Shown here one piece after another: positions 7,671-16,609 of a DNA stretch of 44,847 nt. Within the stretch, counting starts at the first letter, position 1. Each line of letters opens with the position of its first letter. The DNA is taken from positions 29,178 through 74,024 of the forward strand of contig MGIS01000025.1 of NCBI GenBank assembly GCA_001793865.1, given 5' to 3'. The stretch comes from Candidatus Wolfebacteria bacterium RIFCSPLOWO2_01_FULL_47_17b (lineage in GTDB: Bacteria; Patescibacteriota; Minisyncoccia; UBA6257; JAGOQP01). Position numbers and translations under genes: made by a program. A model generated the notes under the pieces. It had not been told where the DNA came from. It made no database searches and worked only from the letters and a program-made list of their open reading frames with translations.

Positions 7671-9500
7671 ATGTTTAAAAACTGTTCCTGGTGTGTTCCG
7701 CATGTGCTGTTGATGGTCATATTGTTCGTTTCGGTCGGATTAATGCTTGGCAGTTCTTTGCAGGAAGCGGCGATTATGGACGAGTTGGCGCATATACCAG
7801 CCGGTTACGGGTATGTGAAATACCTGGATTTTCGGCTGAATCCTGAACATCCGCCACTCATTAAAGCTGCCGCCGCTCTACCGCTTTTGTTTATGAAGCT
7901 AAACTTCCCCACCGATTTGGATCCGTGGACGACTGCGCTTAATGGCCAGTGGGACGCGGGGAGGCAGTTTCTGTATGAGGTAAACGACGGCCGCGCCGAC
8001 GAAATACTCTTTATGTCCCGGTTGTTCCCGATCGTGTTTACCATACTTCTGGTGGTGCTCGTGTATGCGTGGTCAAAAAAACTTTTTGGTCCATGGTGGG
8101 CGCTTGTGCCCGCGCTTCTGACCGCTTTTTCGCCACACATACTCGCGCACGGGCATTACGTGACGACGGATATTGCGGCATCGCTTGGATTCTTTCTGGG
8201 TCTTCTGGGCTTTTGGATCGCGTTTGGTCAAGGCTCGGCCTTGACCGCAAGGCCGGGCCTTGATATGCGTGGGAAGCTGATCGTGGCGGGGCTTTTGTTC
8301 GGCATCGCTCAACTTTTGAAGTTTTCGCTTGTCCTTTTGATTCCGCTGTATATCTTTTTTATATTCGCGCTGTGGCTTACCGGTCAGCGAACGTGGAAGC
8401 ATGCGTGGAAACTTTTCCGCTCGCTTGCGTATGTTTTTGCGGTGGGATTTGCGCTCGTGTGGGCGGTATACATTGTTTTTACATGGAATTATCCTCTGGA
8501 TAAGCAAATTTCAGATACGACCATTCTTTTGCAGGAGCAGGTATCCAAGGGTTCGGTTGTCGCCAAGATGATTGTTGGTATGTCGGGTGTCCCGATATTC
8601 CGTGCAATCGCTCATTACGGTCTTGGGGTCATTATGGTGAGCCAGCGGTCCGCGGGGGGCAATACCGCGTACTTTCTTGGTGAAGACGGCAACGGCGGCT
8701 GGTGGCATTATTTCCCTGTGGTATTTCTTTTGAAAGAAAGCTTGCCCGCGCTTTTGATTTTGTTGGGCGGCATATTCTTTTGGATCGGCAGGTTTTTCAA
8801 AAACTGGGTTGGGGTGTGGAAGCGGATGTGCTCGTTTGTGCAGGAGCATACGGCGCTCTTCATTATGTTTGTATTTGTCGTGTTTTATTGGGCGTACAGC
8901 ATTCAGAGTCCGTTGAATATCGGTTTTCGGCACGTGCTTCCCACAGTTCCGTTTCTGTACATTCTGGGCGTGTCTTCGATTAAAAAGTGGTTTGATGCGG
9001 CTGTAGTTCAGAGCGGGCTGCGTCATATAGCGCGCAGTGCGCTCAAACATGGTTTGTTGGGCATCATGCTGTTGTGGGTGTTGGTGGAGGCGGCCATGGC
9101 ATATCCCCACTTCATTTCGTATTACAATGAAGCCGGTGGCGGGAAATGGGGCGGATATGTACATGCCGTGGACTCAAATTACGACTGGGGGCAGGATCTG
9201 AAGCGGTTGCAGGAATATGTGCAGGAGCAGAATATACGAAAGATTGCCGTCGATTACTTTGGCGGCGGGCATGTGCCGTACTATGTCCCCAATGCGATCC
9301 CGTGGGAAGAATCGAAGGGAAATCCGCTCTCGGAAAATGCGGAGTGGCTCGCGGTCTCTATAAACGAACTTATATACGACATTCATGCGATCGATCCGGA
9401 GGGTGCGCAGTATGGGCATCGCAGGTATCGGTGGCTGCAAACCCCGCTCCAGCCGTATGCGCGTATTGGCACCAGTATTTTTGTCTATCGACTTCGATAG
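7671..9500 (+). CDS. GT39/ArnT-like membrane glycosyltransferase
   Basis: MDELAHIPAGYGYVKYLDFRLNPEHPPLIK; many TM segments; only substantial plus-strand gene. Confidence 0.8.
   Translation: MFKNCSWCVPHVLLMVILFVSVGLMLGSSLQEAAIMDELAHIPAGYGYVKYLDFRLNPEHPPLIKAAAALPLLFMKLNFPTDLDPWTTALNGQWDAGRQFLYEVNDGRADEILFMSRLFPIVFTILLVVLVYAWSKKLFGPWWALVPALLTAFSPHILAHGHYVTTDIAASLGFFLGLLGFWIAFGQGSALTARPGLDMRGKLIVAGLLFGIAQLLKFSLVLLIPLYIFFIFALWLTGQRTWKHAWKLFRSLAYVFAVGFALVWAVYIVFTWNYPLDKQISDTTILLQEQVSKGSVVAKMIVGMSGVPIFRAIAHYGLGVIMVSQRSAGGNTAYFLGEDGNGGWWHYFPVVFLLKESLPALLILLGGIFFWIGRFFKNWVGVWKRMCSFVQEHTALFIMFVFVVFYWAYSIQSPLNIGFRHVLPTVPFLYILGVSSIKKWFDAAVVQSGLRHIARSALKHGLLGIMLLWVLVEAAMAYPHFISYYNEAGGGKWGGYVHAVDSNYDWGQDLKRLQEYVQEQNIRKIAVDYFGGGHVPYYVPNAIPWEESKGNPLSENAEWLAVSINELIYDIHAIDPEGAQYGHRRYRWLQTPLQPYARIGTSIFVYRLR
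8228..8263. repeat. 36-bp palindrome inside the GT39-like CDS
   Basis: TCAAGGCTCGGCCTTG-accg-CAAGGCCGGGCCTTGA, one mismatch across 16-bp arms. Confidence 0.85.
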
Positions 9501-10283
9501 TTATTTGTAGTAAATTCGGCTCTCCACGCGCAGGTCTATATACTCAGTGACGCTGGTTTGTATATCCCGCACCGAGTCAACTGCATAGAGCGGGTTGTTT
9601 GTGAGATTGAAATAGATGACCGGACTTCCTTGAATAGACGGCGTTCTGAGCTCTTCGAGTATTTCGTTTTCGAGTATTAGAGTCTTGGTTGTCCAGTTGA
9701 TTTGTTCCAAAAAATCGTATATATGGAACAGATTTTGCAGACCGTATTCGGGAAATATGTGCGTTCCAAGTTGTACGGCTTTGCCGCTTAGGTCGTGTAT
9801 ACGGTAGATAAGGTTTCCTTCCGTTTGGAGGCCGTCCTGGAATGCGATGCCGTTTTCGTCAAACCAGACGCACGAGGTTGCACACCATAGTCCGAACTTC
9901 TCCCGTTCGGTTATGTTAATAGACAGACTCCGATCCCTGATCCCCTTTTCAATTTGAACGTCTTTTATCGGCGGGAATGTTTCCAATAGCGATGCGGAAA
10001 GTTTTTCGGATTTTAACGCGAATATATTGCGGTTGCCGAATAGCCATGTGGTGAAGGCGGACTGCTTAGCAAAAAACTCTTCCACGTGGCGTTGTACGTC
10101 CGATTGCGCGATGGAATGTGTATCGGGCAGACGTATATCCTGTATTTGGAATGCCGTGCTATGCATCAGAAAAAAGAAACCCACCACGAGTACGATGAGT
10201 GTAAGTATCCCGACGTAGAAAAACACCTTGCGGCGCTTTTTTGCGCGGACTGCCTCACTTTTCGATGCGACGTAGTCCAACAT
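9501..10283 (-). CDS. ftsQ: FtsQ/POTRA-like cell-division protein
   Basis: N-terminal basic segment plus single TM, POTRA-like region, ...YIDLRVESRIYYK; overlaps serS stop. Confidence 0.65.
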   Translation of the reverse strand: MLDYVASKSEAVRAKKRRKVFFYVGILTLIVLVVGFFFLMHSTAFQIQDIRLPDTHSIAQSDVQRHVEEFFAKQSAFTTWLFGNRNIFALKSEKLSASLLETFPPIKDVQIEKGIRDRSLSINITEREKFGLWCATSCVWFDENGIAFQDGLQTEGNLIYRIHDLSGKAVQLGTHIFPEYGLQNLFHIYDFLEQINWTTKTLILENEILEELRTPSIQGSPVIYFNLTNNPLYAVDSVRDIQTSVTEYIDLRVESRIYYK

Positions 10284-11484
10284 AAGAGCGCAGGGCTTTA
10301 GGGATGCGTATTGATCCGTCTTCTTCTTGGTTGTTTTCGAGTATGGCCATGATGGTGCGGCTCATGGCGATCGCGGTGGCGTTCAGCGCGTGTGCAAACA
10401 TGCTACTTTCACCTTTCACCTTTATTCTCATCCCTCTTGTCTGATAATCCGTCGTGTTGGAGCAGGAACCGACCTCGCGGTAGGTCTGCTGGCTTGGGAT
10501 CCAGGCATTGATGTCGAACTGCCGCGCGTCGGTGGAACCCATATCGCCGGTGCATATGGCGGTTATCTGGTACGGCATCTCCAATGCCTGCCAGAGCTTT
10601 TCCTGCATGCTCAGCAAAAATCGGTGTTCTTCCTCGGATTTTTCCGGATGCGCGAACGAATACATTTCCACTTTATCGAATTGGTGTACGCGGAACATCC
10701 CGCGGGTGTCCCTGCCGTAGCTGCCGGCCTCGCGTCTGAATGAAGGCGAGAATCCCACATACCGTTTTGGAAGCTCGGTCTCTGAAAATGTTTCCTGCAT
10801 ATGCAGTGGTCCCAGCGTGTGCTCGGCGCTTCCGATGAGGTATAGATCGTCCTTTTGGATATAAAAGGCATCATCGTCCTGTATAAAACGATGCTTGCCC
10901 ATAGCGCGCATAATGTCTGGCCGTGCCATGACGGGCGGTATAACGGGCGTAAACTCCTCTTTAGTGAGTGTTTCGATTGCGAATTGCGTGAGCGCGAATT
11001 CCAACATAGCCCCCGCGCCTTTGAGGTAATAAAACCGTGCTCCGGCAACCTCTGCCGCTTTTTGTGTGTCTATAATGCCCAACCGTTCGCCGAGCTCTAA
11101 ATGATCTTTGGGGGTGAAGTCAAACTTTGGTATGTTGCCCCATGTTTTGACGACTACATTTTCGGATTCGTCTTTACCCATGGGTACGTCATCGAATGGG
11201 ATGTTTGGAAATTCCAGCAGAAGATCATTGCGATCCGATTCCAGTTTTTCCAGCTCTGCTTCAATTTTTTTCACTTCTTCCTTTAACCTTGTCCCTCGTT
11301 CCTTGTCCCTTGCCGCTGCTGCCTTTTTCTGCTCTGCGCGCAGCTGCTCTACCAGCTGTGTTTTTTCTCTCCAGGCGTTATCTGCGTTCTGGAACTGCTT
11401 GAGCAGAGAGTCGTCTTTGTTTCGCTTTTTAAGCGCTTCGGCTACCTTTTCGGGCGATTTTCGTATGAGTTCTATGTCTAGCAT
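10255..11484 (-). CDS. serS: Seryl-tRNA synthetase
   Basis: MLDIELIRKSPEKVAEALKKR, FRREAGSYGRDTRGMFRVHQFDKVEM, GSCSNTTDYQTRGM. Confidence 0.97.
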   Translation of the reverse strand: MLDIELIRKSPEKVAEALKKRNKDDSLLKQFQNADNAWREKTQLVEQLRAEQKKAAAARDKERGTRLKEEVKKIEAELEKLESDRNDLLLEFPNIPFDDVPMGKDESENVVVKTWGNIPKFDFTPKDHLELGERLGIIDTQKAAEVAGARFYYLKGAGAMLEFALTQFAIETLTKEEFTPVIPPVMARPDIMRAMGKHRFIQDDDAFYIQKDDLYLIGSAEHTLGPLHMQETFSETELPKRYVGFSPSFRREAGSYGRDTRGMFRVHQFDKVEMYSFAHPEKSEEEHRFLLSMQEKLWQALEMPYQITAICTGDMGSTDARQFDINAWIPSQQTYREVGSCSNTTDYQTRGMRIKVKGESSMFAHALNATAIAMSRTIMAILENNQEEDGSIRIPKALRSYVGLRRIEK

Positions 11485-11620
11485 ATTTTTTTGTCATTCC
11501 GTGCTCCGACACGGAATCCATTTGTTTTCAGTATATCGCCTTTGTCATTCTGAGTGCAAGCGAAAGAACCCCCTCTAAAAAAAACATCCTTAAATTCTCA
11601 AGTATTTAAGGATGTTATTA

Positions 11621-11648
11621 TAGGACTTATTCGGCCGAATAGGTCCTA
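11621..11648. repeat. 28-bp palindrome TAGGACTTATTCGGCCGAATAGGTCCTA
   Basis: One mismatch; termini match family-2 ends (GGACTTATTC). Confidence 0.8.
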
Positions 11649-11657
11649 CTACAAATA

Positions 11658-11974
11658 TCAACCAAGAAGTTCGTCTGCTTTGGATTCAATCATCTCTTTG
11701 ATTTTATCCTCATCAATTATAGCGTTTATAATTGAACTTGATGGGCGTGCTGAAAGAATGATTTCTTTATCTCCGACCTCAATCATTCCTTCAATTCTTG
11801 CTCCCATGAGTCCCTTCTTTACTTTAAAAGAAAAGGTCATGGTATTTCCATGCCAGTTTTTTTCTGGATCTTTTATTTTTATTCCATAAGGCTTTTTATG
11901 AGCTCCGAGAGGAAGGAGTCAATTCTTTTTTTTGCTTCAGATGCCCCCAACGTGTGTCTTTTTGCTATCTTCAA
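11658..11974 (-). pseudogene. PHA_gran_rgn-like protein split by a 1-nt frameshift
   Basis: TTG start 11972-11974 with AAGGAG; frame 1 MKIAKRHTLGASEAKKRIDSFLSELIK then, after +1 nt in the A5 run (plus T5 at 11893-11897), KPYGIKIKDPEKNWHGNTMTFSFKVKKGLMGARIEGMIEVGDKEII...ADELLG*. Confidence 0.7.
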
Positions 11975-12119
11975 TGTTATCTCCTTGATTATTAAATGGA
12001 TATATATGGTTCAAATTTCTGTTCCTGATTATACACTACTTTTTATAAAACACAAATGCACATTCTTCGGCGATCGGTGGAAAACACGTAATTCAGAAAT
12101 CAGCATCGTCTCTCTTCTT

Positions 12120-12184
12120 AGGACTTATTCGCGCGCCGTGGTGCCCCGTAGTGAATTTTGTTCTACTACTGGGGAATAAGTCCT
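12120..12184. repeat. Family-2 palindromic element
   Basis: AGGACTTATTC ... GAATAAGTCCT terminal IR (11 bp) with inner CCCC.GTAGT / ACTACTGGGG. Confidence 0.8.
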
Positions 12185-12195
12185 GGGCAAGGAAT

Positions 12196-12224
12196 AGTCC
12201 TACGAGGCTCAGCCTCGTAGGACT
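12196..12224. repeat. Perfect 14-bp inverted repeat AGTCCTACGAGGCT-c-AGCCTCGTAGGACT
   Basis: Direct reading. Confidence 0.9.
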
Positions 12225-12324
12225 TGGGATTCACCAAGGGCTTCGGCGGGCAGGCAAGTGCGGAATGACAAAAATCTCTCCCCCTTTGGGTACTCTCTTT
12301 AGAAAAGAGAGAATTCAGTGTGAG

Positions 12325-13749
12325 TCAGCGTCTTCTCTTCATCGGAGGAAAAAAGACGGTTTCGCGGATGGGGCGGCCGGCAATGACGCTAAACAGGCGT
12401 TCGGAGACGCCGAAACCGGTAGCCGGCGGCATGCCGTAGGAGAGCGCTTCGATAAATTCTTCATCCAACCGTTGGGCTTCTGTATCCCCTTTTTCGCGTA
12501 GCTTCATTTGTTCCTCAAATCGGGCGCGCTGGTCGGCAGGATCGTTGAGTTCGGAAAATCCTTTGCCCAACTCGGTGCCGTACGCCATCACCTGGAATCG
12601 TTCCACGATGAGCGGATTTTTAGACGAGCGTTTGGCAAGCGACTCCACGAATACGGGCGGATCTATGAGGAATGAGGGCGCGGTGAGCTTGGGGCGAACC
12701 GTTTTTTTAAAAATAAGGTCTATGAGGCGGCCCTTTTCAGCATATGGTTCAAATTTTAATCCAAGTTCCCGTGCCCGCTTGCGCAGATCGTCGACTGAGC
12801 ACGTGAGCGGATCAAGCTTGTTCTCTTTTTTGAATGCATCGCAGTAAGACACCTTTTTCCATGGCTTCGTCCACTCGGGGCGGTTGCCGAATGTTTGTTT
12901 GATAACGTGTAGATACATTTTACGAACGAATTTCATAAGCTCGTTATAATCGGCGTATGCCCAGTAGAATTCAAGTTGGGTGTAATCCTGGAGATGTTCG
13001 GCGTCCATGCCTTCGTTTCTGAATATCCGGCCGATCTCAAATACCCGCTCATATCCGCCGACGAGCAGTTTTTTAAGCGTTATTTCGAGCGATATGCGGA
13101 GATAAAAGTCCTCATCCAGCGCGTTGTGGTGCGTTTTGAAGGGCTCCGCCTCGGCTCCTCCGGGGGTTGCTTCCAGCACAGGAGTTTCAACCTCCAAGAA
13201 ATTTTCTTTAATCAGGAATTCGCGGAACGATTGCCAGAATACCGATTTTTTAATAAAAAGGTCGCGAATTTCATCGCTGAGCGTGAGGTCCAGATACCGT
13301 TTGCGCAAGATTGTTTCCGGATCTTCCACTCCATAATATTCCGATGGTAGCGGAAGTATTGCTTTCACGATGATGCGAGCCGATGCCGATTGCACGCTTT
13401 TTTCTCCCTTTTTGGTCTTCAGGACGCCGCCACCCGCTTCAATAAAATCGCCGATATCAAGAGTTTTTTTGAGGTCTGCAAACCCTTTTGTTTCCTTCTT
13501 AGAAAGGATGACTTGCAGTTTGCCTGACCCGTCCTTAACGTCCGCGAATATAATATTTCCCTGATCGCGAAGGGACATAACCCGACCGACTATAGATATT
13601 CTTTTCCTGCTTGTCGAAAGTTTTCCAAAATCCTTCAGCACCTCTGCGGTCGTGTGGGTGCGCTTTACGACAGCCGGATAAGGATTATGACCGCCGGCAA
13701 CAATCTTGTTGAGTTTTTGTTTCCTCTCGTTGATGATCTCTTCGAGCAT
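12325..13749 (-). CDS. lysS: Lysyl-tRNA synthetase (class II)
   Basis: NPYPAVVKRTHT, GRVMSLRDQGNIIFADVKDGSGKLQVI, FEIGRIFRNEGMDAEHLQDYTQLEFYWAY. Confidence 0.97.
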   Translation of the reverse strand: MLEEIINERKQKLNKIVAGGHNPYPAVVKRTHTTAEVLKDFGKLSTSRKRISIVGRVMSLRDQGNIIFADVKDGSGKLQVILSKKETKGFADLKKTLDIGDFIEAGGGVLKTKKGEKSVQSASARIIVKAILPLPSEYYGVEDPETILRKRYLDLTLSDEIRDLFIKKSVFWQSFREFLIKENFLEVETPVLEATPGGAEAEPFKTHHNALDEDFYLRISLEITLKKLLVGGYERVFEIGRIFRNEGMDAEHLQDYTQLEFYWAYADYNELMKFVRKMYLHVIKQTFGNRPEWTKPWKKVSYCDAFKKENKLDPLTCSVDDLRKRARELGLKFEPYAEKGRLIDLIFKKTVRPKLTAPSFLIDPPVFVESLAKRSSKNPLIVERFQVMAYGTELGKGFSELNDPADQRARFEEQMKLREKGDTEAQRLDEEFIEALSYGMPPATGFGVSERLFSVIAGRPIRETVFFPPMKRRR

Positions 13750-13752
13750 ATG

Positions 13753-14214
13753 TTAGTCAATGGAAAGGATTCTGTATTCCATTATACCCTTGGGGGTTCT
13801 GACGGTTACAGAGTCGGTTATTTTTCTCCCCAAAAGCTCTTTGCCCAGCGGCGAGATGTTTGAAATCTTGCTGTTGAGCGGGTCGGCCTCTTCTGAGCCG
13901 ACAATGGTAAAGGTGTGACTTTTGCCGTCTTTAGCTTCTACGGTGACGGTGTGGCCTACGTGCACGATATCCTTTGTCTTTGCTTTCGTGATGATCTGGG
14001 CGTTTTTTATAAGTTCTTCAAGCTGTGCGATCTCACGCTCAAGCTGTTCTTGGTCTTCTTTGACGGTCGCATACTCAAAGTTCTCGGAGAGATCTCCATA
14101 TTCCTTCGCTTTTTTGAGGCGTTCCGCTATCTCAAATCGCTTTTCGGTCTTGAGTGTTTGGAGTTTTGTTTTCAGTTCCTCGATTTTTTCCTTGCTTAGA
14201 TATGCTTCTTTCAT
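13753..14214 (-). CDS. greA: Transcription elongation factor GreA
   Basis: RLKKAKEYGDLSENFEYATVKEDQ..., PLGKELLGRKITDSVTVRTPKG. Confidence 0.95.
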   Translation of the reverse strand: MKEAYLSKEKIEELKTKLQTLKTEKRFEIAERLKKAKEYGDLSENFEYATVKEDQEQLEREIAQLEELIKNAQIITKAKTKDIVHVGHTVTVEAKDGKSHTFTIVGSEEADPLNSKISNISPLGKELLGRKITDSVTVRTPKGIMEYRILSID

Positions 14215-14340
14215 CCCGTTAGAAGCCGATCTTTATATACTAACAAAGTATTTTCAGATGGCTTGATTTTTTATATTCCCGCTTTTGCTATGCAATAAAT
14301 TTTTTTGTAAAAAATTTATTGCCCAAGGCTTCTAACGGGA
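14214..14340. repeat. Family-1 palindromic element copy B with TTCA direct repeats and inner hairpin
   Basis: 14-bp IR TCCCGTTAGAAGCC/GGCTTCTAACGGGA; inner GCAATAAATTTTTT-tgt-AAAAAATTTATTGC (14292-14322); TTCA at 14210-14213 and 14341-14344. Confidence 0.88.
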
Positions 14341-14341
14341 T

Positions 14342-15064
14342 TCATACTTTATATAATCCTCTTATTTGTTTGATTTTTATTTTAAAAACTTCTAGAAAAA
14401 ATTTTATATAGTCAAGTGGTCTCACAAGGGACCGGATATCATTTACCCATGTAACTGGAATTTCTTTTACACGAAACCCGCGTTCCTTGGCGATGACAAG
14501 CGCCTCTACATCGAAGCTCCATTTTAGGCAAGTTATTTTTGAAAAAATTTCCAACGCTACTTTTTCGGTAAACGCCTTGAATCCGCATTGGGTATCAGGC
14601 ACGCCTCGCAATAAAAGAACTTGTATAACCAGATTTCCTGTGTCTCCTAAGAGCCGTTTGTACCATGGCTGAGGCGGCACCATTTTTGCTCCTTCCACGT
14701 CGCGTGATCCGATAACGATGTCGAAGTCCGAAAAATGCTGCTCCATAAGAAAGAAGTGTTCGATGCTCGTGGAATTGTCGGCATCCGTGAAAAGGCGGAT
14801 CTTGCCGGTTGCTTCGAGCATTCCTTTCTGTACCGCGGCCCCTTTGCCCTGCGTTCGGCATTCTATGACGCGCACGTTCTTTACGAATTGCGCGAAGCGC
14901 TTGGCTATCTCGCGGGTGGCATCTTTGGAATTATTATCCACCACAATGATCTCGTACGGGAATGAGACGTGCGACAAGTGCTTGTCTATGTCCAGAAGCG
15001 TGTCGGGCAGGCGCTTTGCTTCGTTATAGCACGGAATGATAACCGACAAATACGGCTGTTTCAT
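14342..15064 (-). CDS. GT2 glycosyltransferase (dolichyl-phosphate-glucose synthase-like)
   Basis: YLSVIIPCYNEAKRLPDTL, IVVDNNSKDATREIA, LFTDADNSTS, DTQCGFKAFT. Confidence 0.9.
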   Translation of the reverse strand: MKQPYLSVIIPCYNEAKRLPDTLLDIDKHLSHVSFPYEIIVVDNNSKDATREIAKRFAQFVKNVRVIECRTQGKGAAVQKGMLEATGKIRLFTDADNSTSIEHFFLMEQHFSDFDIVIGSRDVEGAKMVPPQPWYKRLLGDTGNLVIQVLLLRGVPDTQCGFKAFTEKVALEIFSKITCLKWSFDVEALVIAKERGFRVKEIPVTWVNDIRSLVRPLDYIKFFLEVFKIKIKQIRGLYKV

Positions 15065-15085
15065 ATTGAAAAAAGTGTATCGTAT

Positions 15086-15844
15086 TTATGCCGTCAGTAC
15101 AACTGTGCTATTTGCCAAAATCGCTACTGTGTGTTCAAAATGAGCGGCCAGGCTTCCGTCAGCCGAGGTGTAGCTTTCGTCGCCTTTTTGCACAACGCGC
15201 TCCGTGCTGATACTGAACATCGGCTCGATGGCGAGCACCATCCCCTCTTTTATTTTACTGCCGGTTCCTTTTGTGCCGAAATTGAATATGACCGGATCTT
15301 CATGTAGCTCGTAGCCGACGCCGTGTCCGGTGAGTTCTTTGAGCACGTGCATACCGTGTTTTTTTGCCGTACGCTCTATTTCGTAGCCAATGTCGCCTAT
15401 GTATTTTCCTTTTTTTGTGGCGGCAATCGCCTTGTCGAGCGCTTCTTTTGTCGCGGACAGAAGCGCGCGTGCTTTCGGCGATATCCGGCCGATGCCGACG
15501 CTAAGAGCTGAATCGGTTATGAATCCTTCGTACGAAATTCCCATATCGATCTTTAGGACGTCCCCTTCTTGCAGGAGTCGATTGGATGGGATACCGTGCA
15601 CGACGGTTTCATTGAGCGATGCGCATATCGCGGCAGGAAACGCGCGTTTGGCTCCCTCGGGTTGGTAGCCCAGAAATGCTGGACGCGCCCCGTGTTCTTT
15701 ACATAGCTTGATCGCCTGTTCGTTCAGTGCCGAGAGAGGCACGTCTTTTTTTGCCATCCGCGCGAGATTACGCAGTATGGCGGCAAGAATCTTGCCTGAT
15801 TGCGCAAGGTACTCGATTTCGGATGATTTCTTGAGTAATATCAT
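15086..15844 (-). CDS. map: Methionine aminopeptidase type I
   Basis: FPAAICASLNETVVHGIPS, LKIDMGISYEGFITDSALSVGIG, LTGHGVGYELHEDPVIFNFG. Confidence 0.95.
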   Translation of the reverse strand: MILLKKSSEIEYLAQSGKILAAILRNLARMAKKDVPLSALNEQAIKLCKEHGARPAFLGYQPEGAKRAFPAAICASLNETVVHGIPSNRLLQEGDVLKIDMGISYEGFITDSALSVGIGRISPKARALLSATKEALDKAIAATKKGKYIGDIGYEIERTAKKHGMHVLKELTGHGVGYELHEDPVIFNFGTKGTGSKIKEGMVLAIEPMFSISTERVVQKGDESYTSADGSLAAHFEHTVAILANSTVVLTA

Positions 15845-15898
15845 AGATATCTAATGCGAATGATACGAATGCAAAGTGCGAATGCCGCGAATAAACTC

Positions 15899-16609
15899 TC
15901 AATCAAGAAGCGAATCTATTTTTTTTGAGATATGCGTGAATATTTTGTATGGAAGCGGTTTGGCTGAGATGGTTCGGATTGTAAAGCCCTTTTTACGCAA
16001 ACCTGCGAATATGGGAAGTGTCCGGTTTTCATACTCTTTAAAGCGTTCACGAATAATTTTTTCAGTATCGAGCGATCGTTTGTAGAGCTTTCCGCCGCAA
16101 AACGGGCATTTTTTTAGTTTCAGGTTCATAGCTGCGCCCAGAAGCGGCATCTTGCATACACTGCATACGACTCTTTTTTTATTGCGCTCAGCCGCCGTTT
16201 TTTCTGGCAAATCTAGCTTGAATATGAGTACGCGGTTTTTGCCGTATGTTTTGGTCAGCATATCTGCAACTCCTTTTTTAGACTTCGTGCCGAATGTCTC
16301 ATACTCGGTGCGTGGAGAACCGCTGAATATAATTGATTCCTTTTGACGCGCGAGTCGGTTGATCTGTGCGGTTGTGATATTAAGCACAACGGACGGATCC
16401 ACAAGAAGTCCGGTTTCAAACTCATGACGTGCTTTTTTAGCACCCGCGCTGTTTCGTGTGATTGGGTCGTAAATATAGCGTTCAATATACTTGCCGGTAT
16501 TGAAATGCACCATGCCATATTTTTGCGCGATCAATTCGGCTTGGGTGCTTTTCCCTGAGCCCGGTGATCCGAAGATGATGACAGCAAATGGTTTATTCGA
16601 AGCCTTCAT
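15899..16609 (-). CDS. adk: Adenylate kinase with Cys4-type LID zinc finger
   Basis: IFGSPGSGKSTQAELIAQKYGMVHFNTG; CSVCKM...KKCPFCGGKL. Confidence 0.88.
   Translation of the reverse strand: MKASNKPFAVIIFGSPGSGKSTQAELIAQKYGMVHFNTGKYIERYIYDPITRNSAGAKKARHEFETGLLVDPSVVLNITTAQINRLARQKESIIFSGSPRTEYETFGTKSKKGVADMLTKTYGKNRVLIFKLDLPEKTAAERNKKRVVCSVCKMPLLGAAMNLKLKKCPFCGGKLYKRSLDTEKIIRERFKEYENRTLPIFAGLRKKGFTIRTISAKPLPYKIFTHISKKIDSLLD

Noticed and set aside
12151-12501. 116-aa plus ORF containing SPTRLSLVGLGIHQG
   Set aside because: Translation of palindromic repeats and antisense lysS; no coding support.
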